A stretch of 36,881 nt of DNA from Pseudomonadota bacterium. Its GTDB lineage: Bacteria; Myxococcota_A; Polyangia; Polyangiales; Polyangiaceae. Positions 13,827-21,827 of this stretch are shown in pieces. Where the stretch lies: positions 1-36,881 of the forward strand of contig JAEYYX010000005.1 in the NCBI GenBank assembly GCA_023428245.1, in the 5' to 3' direction. Position numbers and translations under genes: made by a program. The first letter of the stretch is position 1. Every line of letters begins with the position of its first letter. The notes under the pieces are model-generated. The model searched no databases. It was not told the origin of the DNA and worked only from the letters and a program-made list of their open reading frames with translations.

Positions 13827-14978
13827 TTAGGGCAGGAGCACGCCGTCGATGCGGTGGATCACCCCATTGACCGCTAGGATGTCGGTCGTGATGACGGAGC
13901 TCTCCGCGTCCTGGCCGTCAGTGAGTGTCACCCCGCTGCCGCCGTCGACGGTGAGAGTATCTCCGTTCAACATTTCGATTTCGGTGTCTTCGAGCGTGAG
14001 GGCTGTGGCCGCGAGCACTGCTTCGTCCGCGGCGTAGACGTGATACTTGAGCACCTCCGTGATCGTCTCCGCTGGTGGGGCAGCCGCGAGGCCATCGATC
14101 GCTTCGTTCGACGGCGCAAAGAGGGTGAACGCACCCGGGTCGAGGGAGGGTACGGCTGTCTGGGCGGGTCCGTCGAGAACCTCCGATAGGCCTTCAGGAT
14201 CGCTCGACGCGCCGACTAAGCTCAGAAGGCTCGTGAAGGCAGGCTGCGTCTTGACGATGTCCAAAATGGACGGGAGCACGACGCCGTCGATGACGTGGAT
14301 GATTCCATTGCACGCTTGGATATCCGCGGCCGTCACGGTTGCGCTCGCTTCGTCTGCATCGAGAACAAGGTTCGAGTCCTCGACGCTGAGTCGGAGGGTG
14401 CCTCCGAGGGTCTCGGCCGTTCCATCACCTGCGGCGACCGCCAAGGCCGCCTCTTGGTCCACCTCCGCACCGAGCACGTGGTAGGTCAAGATTGGGGTGA
14501 GCTGATCCGGGCTCAAATCGTCGAGGCCCTCGAGCCCGAGCGCTTCCAGGAGATCCGCGAATGCGTCGTTGGTCGGCGCGAAGACAGTCAGACCGTCGCC
14601 GCCGAGAGCGTCGACGAGGCCAGCCTTCGAGACCGCCGCTACCAGGATAGAAAAGTCCGGGTTGCCGGCCGCGATCTCGACGATCGTCTCGCACTCATTG
14701 CCAGCGCCAGCGTCTCCACCCGACGCGCGACCGCCGGTCGACGACGCGCCTCCGCTCGCGGCGCTCCGGCCCCCGGTGGACGAAGCGCCTCCCGACGCTC
14801 TTGCGCCGCCGCTCGAGCTCGCGCGTCCTCCGCTCGCCGTCGTGCTTCCACCGGTGCTTGTTTCGTCGTCGGTCGGCGCGTCCTCGCTTCCGTTACATGC
14901 AGCCATGGCGAGCCCCAAGGAGGCAACTGTCACGACCGGATAAAGCCATTGGCGAAAGTTCTGTGTGTTGTTCCTCAT
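13827..14978 (-). CDS. Lipoprotein with two fasciclin (FAS1) domains
   Basis: With ATG 14978, preceded by GAGGA, the protein has 383 residues. Residues 1-28 form a lipoprotein signal (AMAAC). A Gly/Ala/Ser-rich linker with repeated ASGGASSTGGR-like units runs from about 35 to 90. Two FAS1 domains follow (about 94-232 and 235-383). Each has the H1 motif (LTVFAPTNDAF, FTLFAPSNEAI), the YHV core, and the H2 end (NGIIHVIDGVVLP, NGVIHRIDGVLLP). FAS1 domains mediate cell adhesion. The protein is probably on the cell surface, and the linker may be variable in length. Confidence 0.93.
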   Translation of the reverse strand: MRNNTQNFRQWLYPVVTVASLGLAMAACNGSEDAPTDDETSTGGSTTASGGRASSSGGARASGGASSTGGRSAASGGASSTGGRASGGDAGAGNECETIVEIAAGNPDFSILVAAVSKAGLVDALGGDGLTVFAPTNDAFADLLEALGLEGLDDLSPDQLTPILTYHVLGAEVDQEAALAVAAGDGTAETLGGTLRLSVEDSNLVLDADEASATVTAADIQACNGIIHVIDGVVLPSILDIVKTQPAFTSLLSLVGASSDPEGLSEVLDGPAQTAVPSLDPGAFTLFAPSNEAIDGLAAAPPAETITEVLKYHVYAADEAVLAATALTLEDTEIEMLNGDTLTVDGGSGVTLTDGQDAESSVITTDILAVNGVIHRIDGVLLP

Positions 14979-15023
14979 AGGGTTCCTCTTTCCGGCCAGG
15001 CGCCTTTCGCCCGGCCCCGGCAA

Positions 15024-15633
15024 GAAAACACGTCACAGGGATTAATGCCATAGGTGTACACAGTTGAACGCCTGAAGATTTGCCTCGAGGAACATAGTTA
15101 TGTTCCCGAAAGGTTTGGAAAATGTGTGCAGGAATCGGGGCCTGCGTGGAATGTCTTTTGCTCTAGGCGCTACAATGCACACGTAGCAATGTCGATATTG
15201 CACATAGTTGGAGGCGCGACGCCCCCTCGGGAACGACCAAGCTACAGTCGAGTCCGACAATGGTGTGCTTCGTTGCTGTAAGAACTCTGACGGCCGGCTG
15301 AGCGAGTGGAATGCGCTCGGAGGAGAGCCGACGCCCTGTCCTGACCCTGGCGTTTTCTCTCTCCGTGTCCTGGAGAAAGACGATATCACCCAGGACGAGC
15401 GCGCCTACGATCGCGGCATGGGAGGCACCGACGACTTCATCGAGTCGCGTCGCGTCCCCCGCGCTTCTTCACGCACCGACGATCCCGCGATAGCTCGATG
15501 CCAGACGAGCGTCTGAAGCTGGACGGCTACGTTTCTGGGGTTGAGTAGGTGGTTGCTTGCGAGGAGTACCATGGCGAGGGCGTTGCCTTCCACGCCTGTC
15601 CTTCCGAGGGGTCCGTGATAATCTGAAGAGCAC
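15024..15633 (+). other. Gene-poor gap with a palindrome
   Basis: This 610-base region has lower GC than its surroundings and only short, unconvincing frames. It carries an inverted repeat GGAACATAGTTATGTTCC (15089-15106, 8-base arms, 2-base spacer) and the small palindrome GTGTACAC at 15054-15061. Both lie about 80-130 bases upstream of the fasciclin gene start and could be regulator binding sites. A moderately long open frame at 15208-15516 has no recognisable domain and no good start. Confidence 0.4.
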
Positions 15634-16284
15634 TTAGAATTCGAGTGATGCGACGACCACTCGGTCATAGAGATCGGTGCCTTGGATGTAGCCCGCAAAT
15701 ATGAGCCGACCGCTCGTAGGAACGGACTGAGAGGTCCAATCGACCTCGAAGATCAGGTGAGAATTTTCGTAGCGGTTCGGGTCGAGTTCGAAATTTTTCT
15801 TGAGCTCCAGCTGTGTCCACCGCCTCACATCGAGGCCGGTGATGCTCACGACCCTGCGAGGGAGGGCGCCGGACGGCGCTGCCGAGAGTTTGTCGTGTAA
15901 AGTAGCCGAAGTCACATGGTCGAAGAGACCGTCAACGGTCGTGATGTGAGCCGTTGCATAACAATAGACAGCGTTCGCCTCGCACTTCCCGATGTTCGAA
16001 AGGCGGAACGGCTCGCCGTCGCGAAGGGTAAGCGTGAGCCTAAACTCTGTCGCGCCGCCGGATGAATAGCGGAAGAGACCCACGTATTGTCCGAAGTAAG
16101 GCTCGAGCACATCGCCAATTCGCTCACCCCGAACGATCTCATCGGCGGGGACCTGCTGTCCCTCGAACGCGCAGGGCGTAGGACCCCCAGGGGGATCGGC
16201 GGCGACCGGTCCGCAGGCGGTAGCGGTGAACGGGAGGCTCCCGACCACAACAGAGCGGATGATGATGCCTTTGCCTAAGTTCAT
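15634..16284 (-). CDS. Beta-rich small lipoprotein, type A
   Basis: The 216-residue product has a signal peptide ending at a lipobox-like TATAC (Cys24). Its mature part has LEPYFGQYVGLFRYSSGG followed by alternating strands (TEFRLTLTLRDGEPFRL) and ends VVVASLEF. No known domain is recognised. The 'YxGxYxG' opening and the strand-rich body are shared in outline with the products at 16289, 17313 and 25302. It starts 4 bases after the stop of the 16289 gene, so both belong to one operon. Confidence 0.8.
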   Translation of the reverse strand: MNLGKGIIIRSVVVGSLPFTATACGPVAADPPGGPTPCAFEGQQVPADEIVRGERIGDVLEPYFGQYVGLFRYSSGGATEFRLTLTLRDGEPFRLSNIGKCEANAVYCYATAHITTVDGLFDHVTSATLHDKLSAAPSGALPRRVVSITGLDVRRWTQLELKKNFELDPNRYENSHLIFEVDWTSQSVPTSGRLIFAGYIQGTDLYDRVVVASLEF

Positions 16285-16288
16285 TGTT

Positions 16289-16846
16289 CTAAGATGCGAC
16301 CTTCTCGAGCGTGGCCATCGCTAGGTGAAGCTTGTCCGACGTCGAAACCATCTGAATCTCGCCCTCCCACCCGCCGGAAGGCTGGCGCGTGAGGGTCAGC
16401 GTTGCTGTCGGCATTCGGTCAAAAATTCCTGGGGCGTCTGGAACCTTCCCGTCAATAGTGAGCGTCCTTGGATTCAGCTGAACGATCACCGCGCCCAGTT
16501 GAACGTAGCCCTCGGCCGTTATTGAGGCGTCGAGGATTTGGCTGGCGTCGACGACGTTGTCTGACGTGGAAGTTAGGATATTGAGCTCGGTGGTCCCCGA
16601 GCCACACGTGAGGGTTGCGCTGCTGGCGCGCGGCAGGAGCGTGAGACGAATCACCGTTTCATCCAGCGTTTGCAGCCAGAGCAACTTCCCTTCGTAGACG
16701 CCGAGGATCGGGTCATTGTCGACGCCAGCGAGCGAAACGCGCGTCTCGGGCTCATCACAGCGTGGGGGGGTACAAGCCGTCGTACACTGAAGCATCGACC
16801 CCGAAGCAAGAAGCACCGTTAAGCCCCTCGAAGCCCCAAACCCCAT
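16289..16846 (-). CDS. Beta-rich small lipoprotein, type B
   Basis: The 185-residue product has a signal ending TTAC (Cys25) and a mature part that begins PILGVYEGKLLWLQTLDETVIRLTLLPR, followed by further short strands and the end LHLAMATLEKVAS. It has no known domain but resembles the next gene in plan: a short acidic or polar N-terminus, 'GxYxG' and a beta-rich body of about 150 residues. It is the first gene of the two-gene operon with 15634-16284. Confidence 0.8.
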   Translation of the reverse strand: MGFGASRGLTVLLASGSMLQCTTACTPPRCDEPETRVSLAGVDNDPILGVYEGKLLWLQTLDETVIRLTLLPRASSATLTCGSGTTELNILTSTSDNVVDASQILDASITAEGYVQLGAVIVQLNPRTLTIDGKVPDAPGIFDRMPTATLTLTRQPSGGWEGEIQMVSTSDKLHLAMATLEKVAS

Positions 16847-17312
16847 ATGCTGCTACTTTAGCACACGACGATAGAGCAGCGAGCAGCGACGAAGCGCCCA
16901 AGGACACAGGCATGCTTCCGTACGCGGCCGCGAGCTCTTGGGCCTGGTGCGCGGTTCGTATGTGGTCCGGAACCCGGAGCCGACTACCGAAAGCAGCCTC
17001 AGCCGCCGGAAAATCGACGCCATTTTGACGAACTTTGACAGCGGCGGCGGTTCCCGCGCAAAGGAAAAGGTTCAGCTGAGTCTGGCGAAGCCTTCCAAAC
17101 GCCTGGCGCGGCGGGCCTTTCGCTGTTCGAACTGACGCTCTATCAGAGGCGTTCCGCTCTCGTCGCGAGGGCACGGCCTATAGCCGAATGCGCTCCCTCG
17201 ACTCGCGCGCGTCGTGCGCCCGCGAATGCCCCGCTCGGGGACGTGAAAGCGTCAAGAAGAGCGACGATCGTCAGCCGCTGGCCTTGAGGCTTTGCTTGAA
17301 TACTATGGGGCT
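16847..17312 (+). other. Gap between divergent lipoprotein genes
   Basis: No credible gene is seen. A minus-strand frame at 16755-17174 overlaps the start of the gene before it and has no recognisable features. The region should hold two divergent promoters, one for the two-gene lipoprotein operon and one for the gene starting at 17313, but no convincing boxes were found. Confidence 0.4.
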
Positions 17313-17942
17313 ATGATTCGAAAAGAAGCTCTTTTTGCCGGTGTTTTAATAAGTCTCCTCGCGGGTGCGCTCAGCACGGGTTGTTCTGATGATGGAGGTG
17401 ACGGGGGAGACGGCGCCGCAGGAGCCGGAGGGGAAAGAAGCGACGCGGGAACCGGAGGTGCTGGTGGCGCCGCGAAGGGTGACGACGCGACGGGCGGCAA
17501 GAAGGGTGACGACGCGTCGGGTGGCAAGAAAGGCGACGACGCGACGGGTGGCAAGAAAGGCGACGACGAGGACGAAATCGAAGCCCCGTCGAGCTGCGTC
17601 ATCCTGGAGCCCTACGTGGGCAAGTACAAGGTCACCGGGCCCGCCACGGACAACGAGCATCGCGGCTCGTCAACCGCCGAGCACGAGCGAGAAACGGTCG
17701 AAATTAGCGCCGATTTCGCCATCGACTTCGACAAGGACATCAGCTTCGAACCCACGGACATCACGACCTGCTACGATCGGACGAAGCAGGACTTCGACCG
17801 TCGCGTGCACGTGAGCTACGGCGCCGACGACAACGGCGAAGTCATCAACCTCTACCTCAACGAAGATCTCGAGGTCGTCGAGATCCAGTTCCGCCATTAC
17901 GACGGAGGCGCAAACATCCGCGTGGCCGTAGAGAAGCAATAA
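17313..17942 (+). CDS. Beta-rich small lipoprotein with a Lys/Asp/Gly repeat linker
   Basis: With ATG 17313 the product has 209 residues. A lipoprotein signal (LSTGC, Cys24) is followed by a Gly/Asp-rich linker, then a 9-residue repeat KGDDATGGK present three times plus a partial copy. The domain begins CVILEPYVGKYKVTGPATD and continues with strands to IRVAVEKQ. It has the same opening and ending style as the proteins at 15634 and 16289. The charged linker is unusual beside the Gly/Ser linkers of its neighbours. Confidence 0.85.
   Translation: MIRKEALFAGVLISLLAGALSTGCSDDGGDGGDGAAGAGGERSDAGTGGAGGAAKGDDATGGKKGDDASGGKKGDDATGGKKGDDEDEIEAPSSCVILEPYVGKYKVTGPATDNEHRGSSTAEHERETVEISADFAIDFDKDISFEPTDITTCYDRTKQDFDRRVHVSYGADDNGEVINLYLNEDLEVVEIQFRHYDGGANIRVAVEKQ
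17475..17570 (+). repeat. 27-base tandem repeat in the lipoprotein linker
   Basis: Three full 27-base units (17475, 17502, 17529) and a 15-base partial unit encode KGDDATGGK or KGDDASGGK. The units differ by only a few silent or single changes, so the array is recent and may vary in copy number between strains without changing the frame. Confidence 0.85.
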
Positions 17943-17984
17943 CGAGCCCAGCGCCCGCGCGCCGTGTGCTCGATGAGCGCGCCG

Positions 17985-18165
17985 CTCGGAGATGGCCATC
18001 GGGACGAAGTGGACAAGTTCCTCGGACGCTCGATGGCCGCCCGGCTTCGTCGGGAGCTTCTGAATCGTTCTCAGGTCGGTCCCAGACTCGAGGAGGTGGG
18101 TAGCGAAGGAGCGCCGGAGCGTGTGACAGCGTGTCGCCGGAAACAGCCTCGATGCGACCGAGGTC
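17985..18165 (-). pseudogene. Remnant of a tyrosine recombinase C-terminus
   Basis: In one frame (18128-18054) this stretch reads CHTLRRSFATHLLESGTDLR followed by TIQKL, the box II region of tyrosine recombinases (usual form HxLRHSFATHLLExGxDLRxIQxLLGH). The catalytic Arg is kept but the following His is Arg. The next residues (PTKPGGHRASEELVHFV) keep GH and a His but not the LLGH and Tyr region. No start, no N-terminal domain and no active-site Tyr are seen. It is a decayed fragment of an integrase or transposase-type recombinase, possibly from a mobile element. Whether it has any link to the cassette array is unknown. Confidence 0.65.
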
Positions 18166-18415
18166 AGCTGCGTGAGCCTCGCTCCCTGACAGGGCTCACG
18201 GTCGAGAGTGAGCGAGTTTCCTTCGGGCCTGCTCGAAGATTTACTCACGAAACGAGTTCTGATAGCTCTCCATATGCGCTCATCGTGGGCGCTCCGAGGG
18301 GCGCGGGGGTCCGAGGTGTACCGAAGGCCCGGTCGCTCCTGACAGCTGGATGCTCCCGCTTTGTAGTAGCTGCGTGAGCCCTGGCGGCGGGACTGGTCGA
18401 AAGAGAGAAGCTAAA

Positions 18416-18979
18416 ATGAAGATCTTTTCGCTCCGTTGTGCGGCTTTCCTGACCTTGTCCCTCGTTCTTTTCGGCTGCGGATCCGCGGGCCCGACCGGCC
18501 ACTCAAAAGTCGATCAGAGCAAGTCCACGACCGCTCTGAACCTCGCGGAGAAGAAGGAGATGTGTCACGCCTGGGTGGACTATCTCTTCTCGATTGTCGA
18601 TACGCCCGAGAAATGGTGCCATTGGAAAGCGCAGAACAGGACCACGGAGCCGGGCGGCGGGATCACGGACGGCGAGGTCCAAGCGAGCTGTGCCGCTGCG
18701 GAGGCCGCCTGCCTCACCGACAAGGACCAACAATACAGGCTCGTGCAGGAATCCGCGCGAGCCGGGTGCAATGGCGCCGACCCTCTCGGGTCTACACTGA
18801 TGCATTCCTATTCAACCTGCGACACGACGGTTGAACTCGTCGAATCCTGTGGCGCAGAGCAGGTCGACATCCTCGACGATCTCCGCTCGGTGAGCTGTTC
18901 CCAGTTCACCGTCTCCCGCCGAACTCAGATCAACTCGGAGCTCAACGCACCCAGCTGTAAACAGACGGGCTGTCTTTGA
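18416..18979 (+). CDS. Cys-containing lipoprotein
   Basis: ATG 18416 follows AGAGAGAAG and gives 187 residues. The lipoprotein signal ends VLFGC (Cys22). The mature part has paired Cys (MCHAW, KWCHW, SCAAAEAAC, GC, TC, SC, SC and two near the end) and no known domain; it is mostly helical. No function is proposed. The 18980-19260 stretch behind it shows no gene. Confidence 0.8.
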   Translation: MKIFSLRCAAFLTLSLVLFGCGSAGPTGHSKVDQSKSTTALNLAEKKEMCHAWVDYLFSIVDTPEKWCHWKAQNRTTEPGGGITDGEVQASCAAAEAACLTDKDQQYRLVQESARAGCNGADPLGSTLMHSYSTCDTTVELVESCGAEQVDILDDLRSVSCSQFTVSRRTQINSELNAPSCKQTGCL

Positions 18980-19260
18980 GCGGACGGATTGATGGAGTCG
19001 GGCGCCTCGTCCGGGCACCCATTTCGTGAAAGCGCCGTAGGTTAGAGGGCCAAATCAGGGCTTCGGGCTCAGGAAGCGACGTGGCAACGAAGATTCGTCT
19101 TCGAACGTTCGCTGAGGATGGTGTCCGATGGTTTGAGAGCCCTTGAATGTGCGGGATGATTGGCTCGGCGCGCTGCCTCTCGGAACTAGCTGGCAAGGGT
19201 GGACGTTCGCGCGCGGCGGAGATTGGTACCAGCTCGTGGCTCTAAGGTCCGTCTTCGTGC

Positions 19261-19839
19261 CTAGGGTCGCGGCCGTTCACTTCCGACAACCTTCAGCGGC
19301 TTCGCGGGGTTTCCTCCGACGATAGTCCAAGGTGGTACGTCGTTTACCACCACGGCTCCCGCAGCCACAATCGCTCCTTCGCCGAGGGTCACTCCTTTGA
19401 GCAAAATCGACCGCATACCGATCCAGGCCTTATCGTGGATGCGCACGGGTGCTGAGTCCACGTGCGACCAATCTTTGCGTCCAGCCGTCCACTCGAGAAC
19501 GTCATTTTTTCGCTCGTCGAAGTAAATCGAGTGAGAGTTGTGATCCGCGATGACGGTACCAAACGCGATCATCACATCATTGCCGATCGCAATTTCGGTC
19601 GCCGCATCGATGATGACGCCGGAGCCAATGAAGGTCCTGTCTCCGATGGAGATCCGCGACTGGTCGCGATTGCAGATCAATGTTGCGGAGACGAGGCTAT
19701 GACTACCTATCGCTACGTGACCCGAGCTTTCGCGTCGCGAGACGACTCCGTCGAATCGCGTGGTTTCGCCTACGGAGTCTAAAGACGCTGCTGCGCGGCG
19801 ACGATGCCATAGGGTCCGTAGAGATCTCACCAGGTTCAT
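19261..19839 (-). CDS. Hexapeptide-repeat acyltransferase
   Basis: With ATG 19839 the product has 192 residues. It contains left-handed beta-helix hexapeptide repeats (ISIGDRTFIGSGVIIDAATEIAIGNDVMIAFGTVI). The ADHNSH segment has the catalytic His of this group, and the C-terminal repeats read VRIHDKAWIGMRSILLKGVTLGEGAIVAAGAVVVNDVPPWTIVGGNPAKPL. This is the usual plan of WbbJ/maltose-acetyltransferase-like O-acetyltransferases, which use acetyl-CoA to modify sugars of surface polysaccharides. The frame is open further upstream, but the repeats and usual length support this start. Confidence 0.9.
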   Translation of the reverse strand: MNLVRSLRTLWHRRRAAASLDSVGETTRFDGVVSRRESSGHVAIGSHSLVSATLICNRDQSRISIGDRTFIGSGVIIDAATEIAIGNDVMIAFGTVIADHNSHSIYFDERKNDVLEWTAGRKDWSHVDSAPVRIHDKAWIGMRSILLKGVTLGEGAIVAAGAVVVNDVPPWTIVGGNPAKPLKVVGSERPRP

Positions 19840-20097
19840 GCACGCTCCATTTGTCCCACCAAAGCTGTGGGGTTTTACTGCACGCAGCGGAACGCGCATA
19901 GGAGTCGATTTCGAACGCCTGGGGCGGCCCGGAGGCGATGTTTCTCTGCCATTTTCAGTCGCTGCCAGCGAGAGAGCGGAGCTCCTTACGGGGCGATCGT
20001 GTTTCTCGGGGGCGGGTGCCGCGGCGGCCGCATCCGCCCAGCCGCGGCACTTTGAGACGTGCTCTAGATGAGGTAGGCGTCGTCGAAACGAGTTCCC

Positions 20098-20715
20098 ATG
20101 CAGCCCCGTGCTCTTCACAGAGCTTCCGCTCTGGTCCTGATTGTTTACGCCCTCTGCCACATCGCGAATCATCTCGCGGCGCTGGAGAGTGTGTCCTTGC
20201 ACATGGCGGTCATGAGCACGCTGCGGCGCGTTTATCGGCAGCCTGTCGTGGAGGCACTGCTCCTCGGCTGCGTCGCGTTTCAGGCGGTCTCGGGCGTCTG
20301 GCTCGCGGTGCGAGGCTGGTCTGGTCGGGTGGGACGCGTCGCGTGGCTGCAGGCGATCTCGGGGCTTTACCTCGCGTTCTTCTTCGTAGTGCACGTGAGC
20401 GCGGTCTCATTCGGACGCGCCGTCTTGGGCCTCGACACGAACTTCTATTTCGCCGCGGCGGGCTTTCACGTTGCGCCGTTCCGGTGGTTCTTCGCGCCCT
20501 ATTACTTCCTCGCGGTCGCGTCCCTCTTCGCGCACCTCGGCTGCGCTCTGTATTGGCAGCTGGAGAGCTCAAGACCCTTTCGAGCGCGAGTCGCGCTGAG
20601 CGTGATGCTCGGCGTAGGCGCGCTGTTGGCACTCCTCATTACGCTCTCTTTGGTAGGCGCATTCGAACCCTTCGACGTCCCGAGCGAGTACAAGAGGACG
20701 TTTGGGGGGACGTGA
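20098..20715 (+). CDS. Multi-pass membrane protein, cytochrome-b-like
   Basis: The 205-residue product has about five membrane helices. Helix 1 contains LHRASALVLIVYALCHIANHL and helix 3 contains FFFVVHVSAV, with His residues placed as in succinate-dehydrogenase-type cytochrome b anchors. Between them is the phrase VMSTLRRVYRQPVVEALLLGCVAFQAVSGVWL. Proteins of this kind are widespread but mostly uncharacterised. There are no sdhA or sdhB genes nearby, so it is not part of a normal complex II operon here. Haem binding is an inference. Confidence 0.75.
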   Translation: MQPRALHRASALVLIVYALCHIANHLAALESVSLHMAVMSTLRRVYRQPVVEALLLGCVAFQAVSGVWLAVRGWSGRVGRVAWLQAISGLYLAFFFVVHVSAVSFGRAVLGLDTNFYFAAAGFHVAPFRWFFAPYYFLAVASLFAHLGCALYWQLESSRPFRARVALSVMLGVGALLALLITLSLVGAFEPFDVPSEYKRTFGGT

Positions 20716-20897
20716 GGCGCCTCGGGGAAGCTCGACGCCCCGCCTCGAAGGATGATCTGCGCGCTCCAGAGAGGCGGCCCGAGTACCTTGGGGGCGGCGG
20801 ATGGATGAGCTGCGCGCAGCGCATCTTTGCTGACGGGCAATTGGGCTGTGGCGCGCTGCTCTTAGGTGGAGGAGAGCGCGGGAGGCTCAAGAGGGGC

Positions 20898-21716
20898 TTA
20901 GAACGCCTCGGCGTTGAGCGAGCCTTGATCGGCGACCGCCGCGCTGTAACGAATTCCGACGACGGGACCGTTCCCGTCGGAGCCTGTCTTCGCAAGGATG
21001 AGGGAGCCATCGGCCCACATCCAGGTCGCCTTCCACTGCGCTTCGCCGCTTGTGATGCATTCCATAACCTTATCCTGACATTCCTCGGAGGTCGTCGTGT
21101 CGTCCTCGTTCGCAGGCGCACCGTATTGCTTGGTGAGACGTGCGCGCAACTTGTTGAGCTCGGCTTGTCCCGGGGCGTCTTGGGTGAGGCTCAAGAATGC
21201 CCGAACGTCGCAGAGCGAGTCTGAGCAGTAGCTGAGCCAAATCAGCACCGGAACTCCCACGTTCACCCCGGCGCCGCTGCACTCGTAGGAGCTTCCTTGA
21301 CCGCTCCACTGATGTCCTTGAGCTGTGCAGCGCGCTTCGGCCTCGGAAGGTGCGGTCCCGAACCTGAACCCGAGGGCGGATTCAGGGAACGATGGGCGAG
21401 CGGGCGCGGGGGGCTTTTGTGGTACCGGCTGACTGGGCGTGGCGACCACGGCCGGGTGCGACGGAGACGCGGGAGCGCATTGATACTGAGCCGTTTGGCC
21501 TCCGGTGACGGCACTCGAGCAGTAATAGGTTCGCCCGCGGCACCTTGCGGTCCAAGTTGTCGTGCCCCAGCCAGTAGATCGATCGCTAATTTCGATCTCC
21601 TGGGCCGGACAGCCGATTTGACCGGAGGATGCTTGAGTGAGGGATATGCAGCCCGTGCAAAGGGTTCCCAAGACCAATACGGCAACTGCCGCGCCTGCCC
21701 GCGAGCGCTGAGTCAT
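20898..21716 (-). CDS. Lipoprotein with Cys-rich N-terminal part and GFxFG-type domain
   Basis: The 272-residue product has a lipoprotein signal (CTGC, Cys23). Residues 30-75 include GCPAQEIEISDRSTGWGTTTWTARCRGRTYYCS, a pattern seen in many short myxobacterial lipoproteins. A Pro-rich linker (80-110) is followed by ALGFRFGTAPSEAEARCTAQGHQW, the start of a domain with paired Cys. Its function is unknown. It is divergent from the NTF2-like lipoprotein gene at 21828 across a 111-base gap. Confidence 0.85.
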   Translation of the reverse strand: MTQRSRAGAAVAVLVLGTLCTGCISLTQASSGQIGCPAQEIEISDRSTGWGTTTWTARCRGRTYYCSSAVTGGQTAQYQCAPASPSHPAVVATPSQPVPQKPPAPARPSFPESALGFRFGTAPSEAEARCTAQGHQWSGQGSSYECSGAGVNVGVPVLIWLSYCSDSLCDVRAFLSLTQDAPGQAELNKLRARLTKQYGAPANEDDTTTSEECQDKVMECITSGEAQWKATWMWADGSLILAKTGSDGNGPVVGIRYSAAVADQGSLNAEAF

Positions 21717-21827
21717 TCGCCCCGCTTACAGACGCATGGGCGGAAACTCAAGGAGCGAGCGGCGGGCCTGCTTCGAGCAGTTTCGACGGCCTGTCGTTCG
21801 CCGCCCCGGGAGTCTATGCTCGGGTGG

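Noticed and set aside
13496..13832. Possible last attC with ACCCAAC and GTTAGGG
   Set aside because: The two boxes are 336 bases apart, too long for an attC, and GTTAGGG lies over the stop codon of the fasciclin gene. No pairing arms were seen.
14295..15053. Plus-strand 252-residue frame
   Set aside because: It is antisense to the well-supported fasciclin gene, and the product is Arg-rich.
16755..17174. 139-residue minus-strand frame
   Set aside because: It overlaps the start of the lipoprotein gene at 16289-16846 and has no signal, motif or plausible start.
19938..21224. 428-residue open frame on the plus strand
   Set aside because: It overlaps the cytochrome-b-like gene in another phase and the 20898-21716 lipoprotein on the other strand, and the product is Arg/Gly-rich with no domain.
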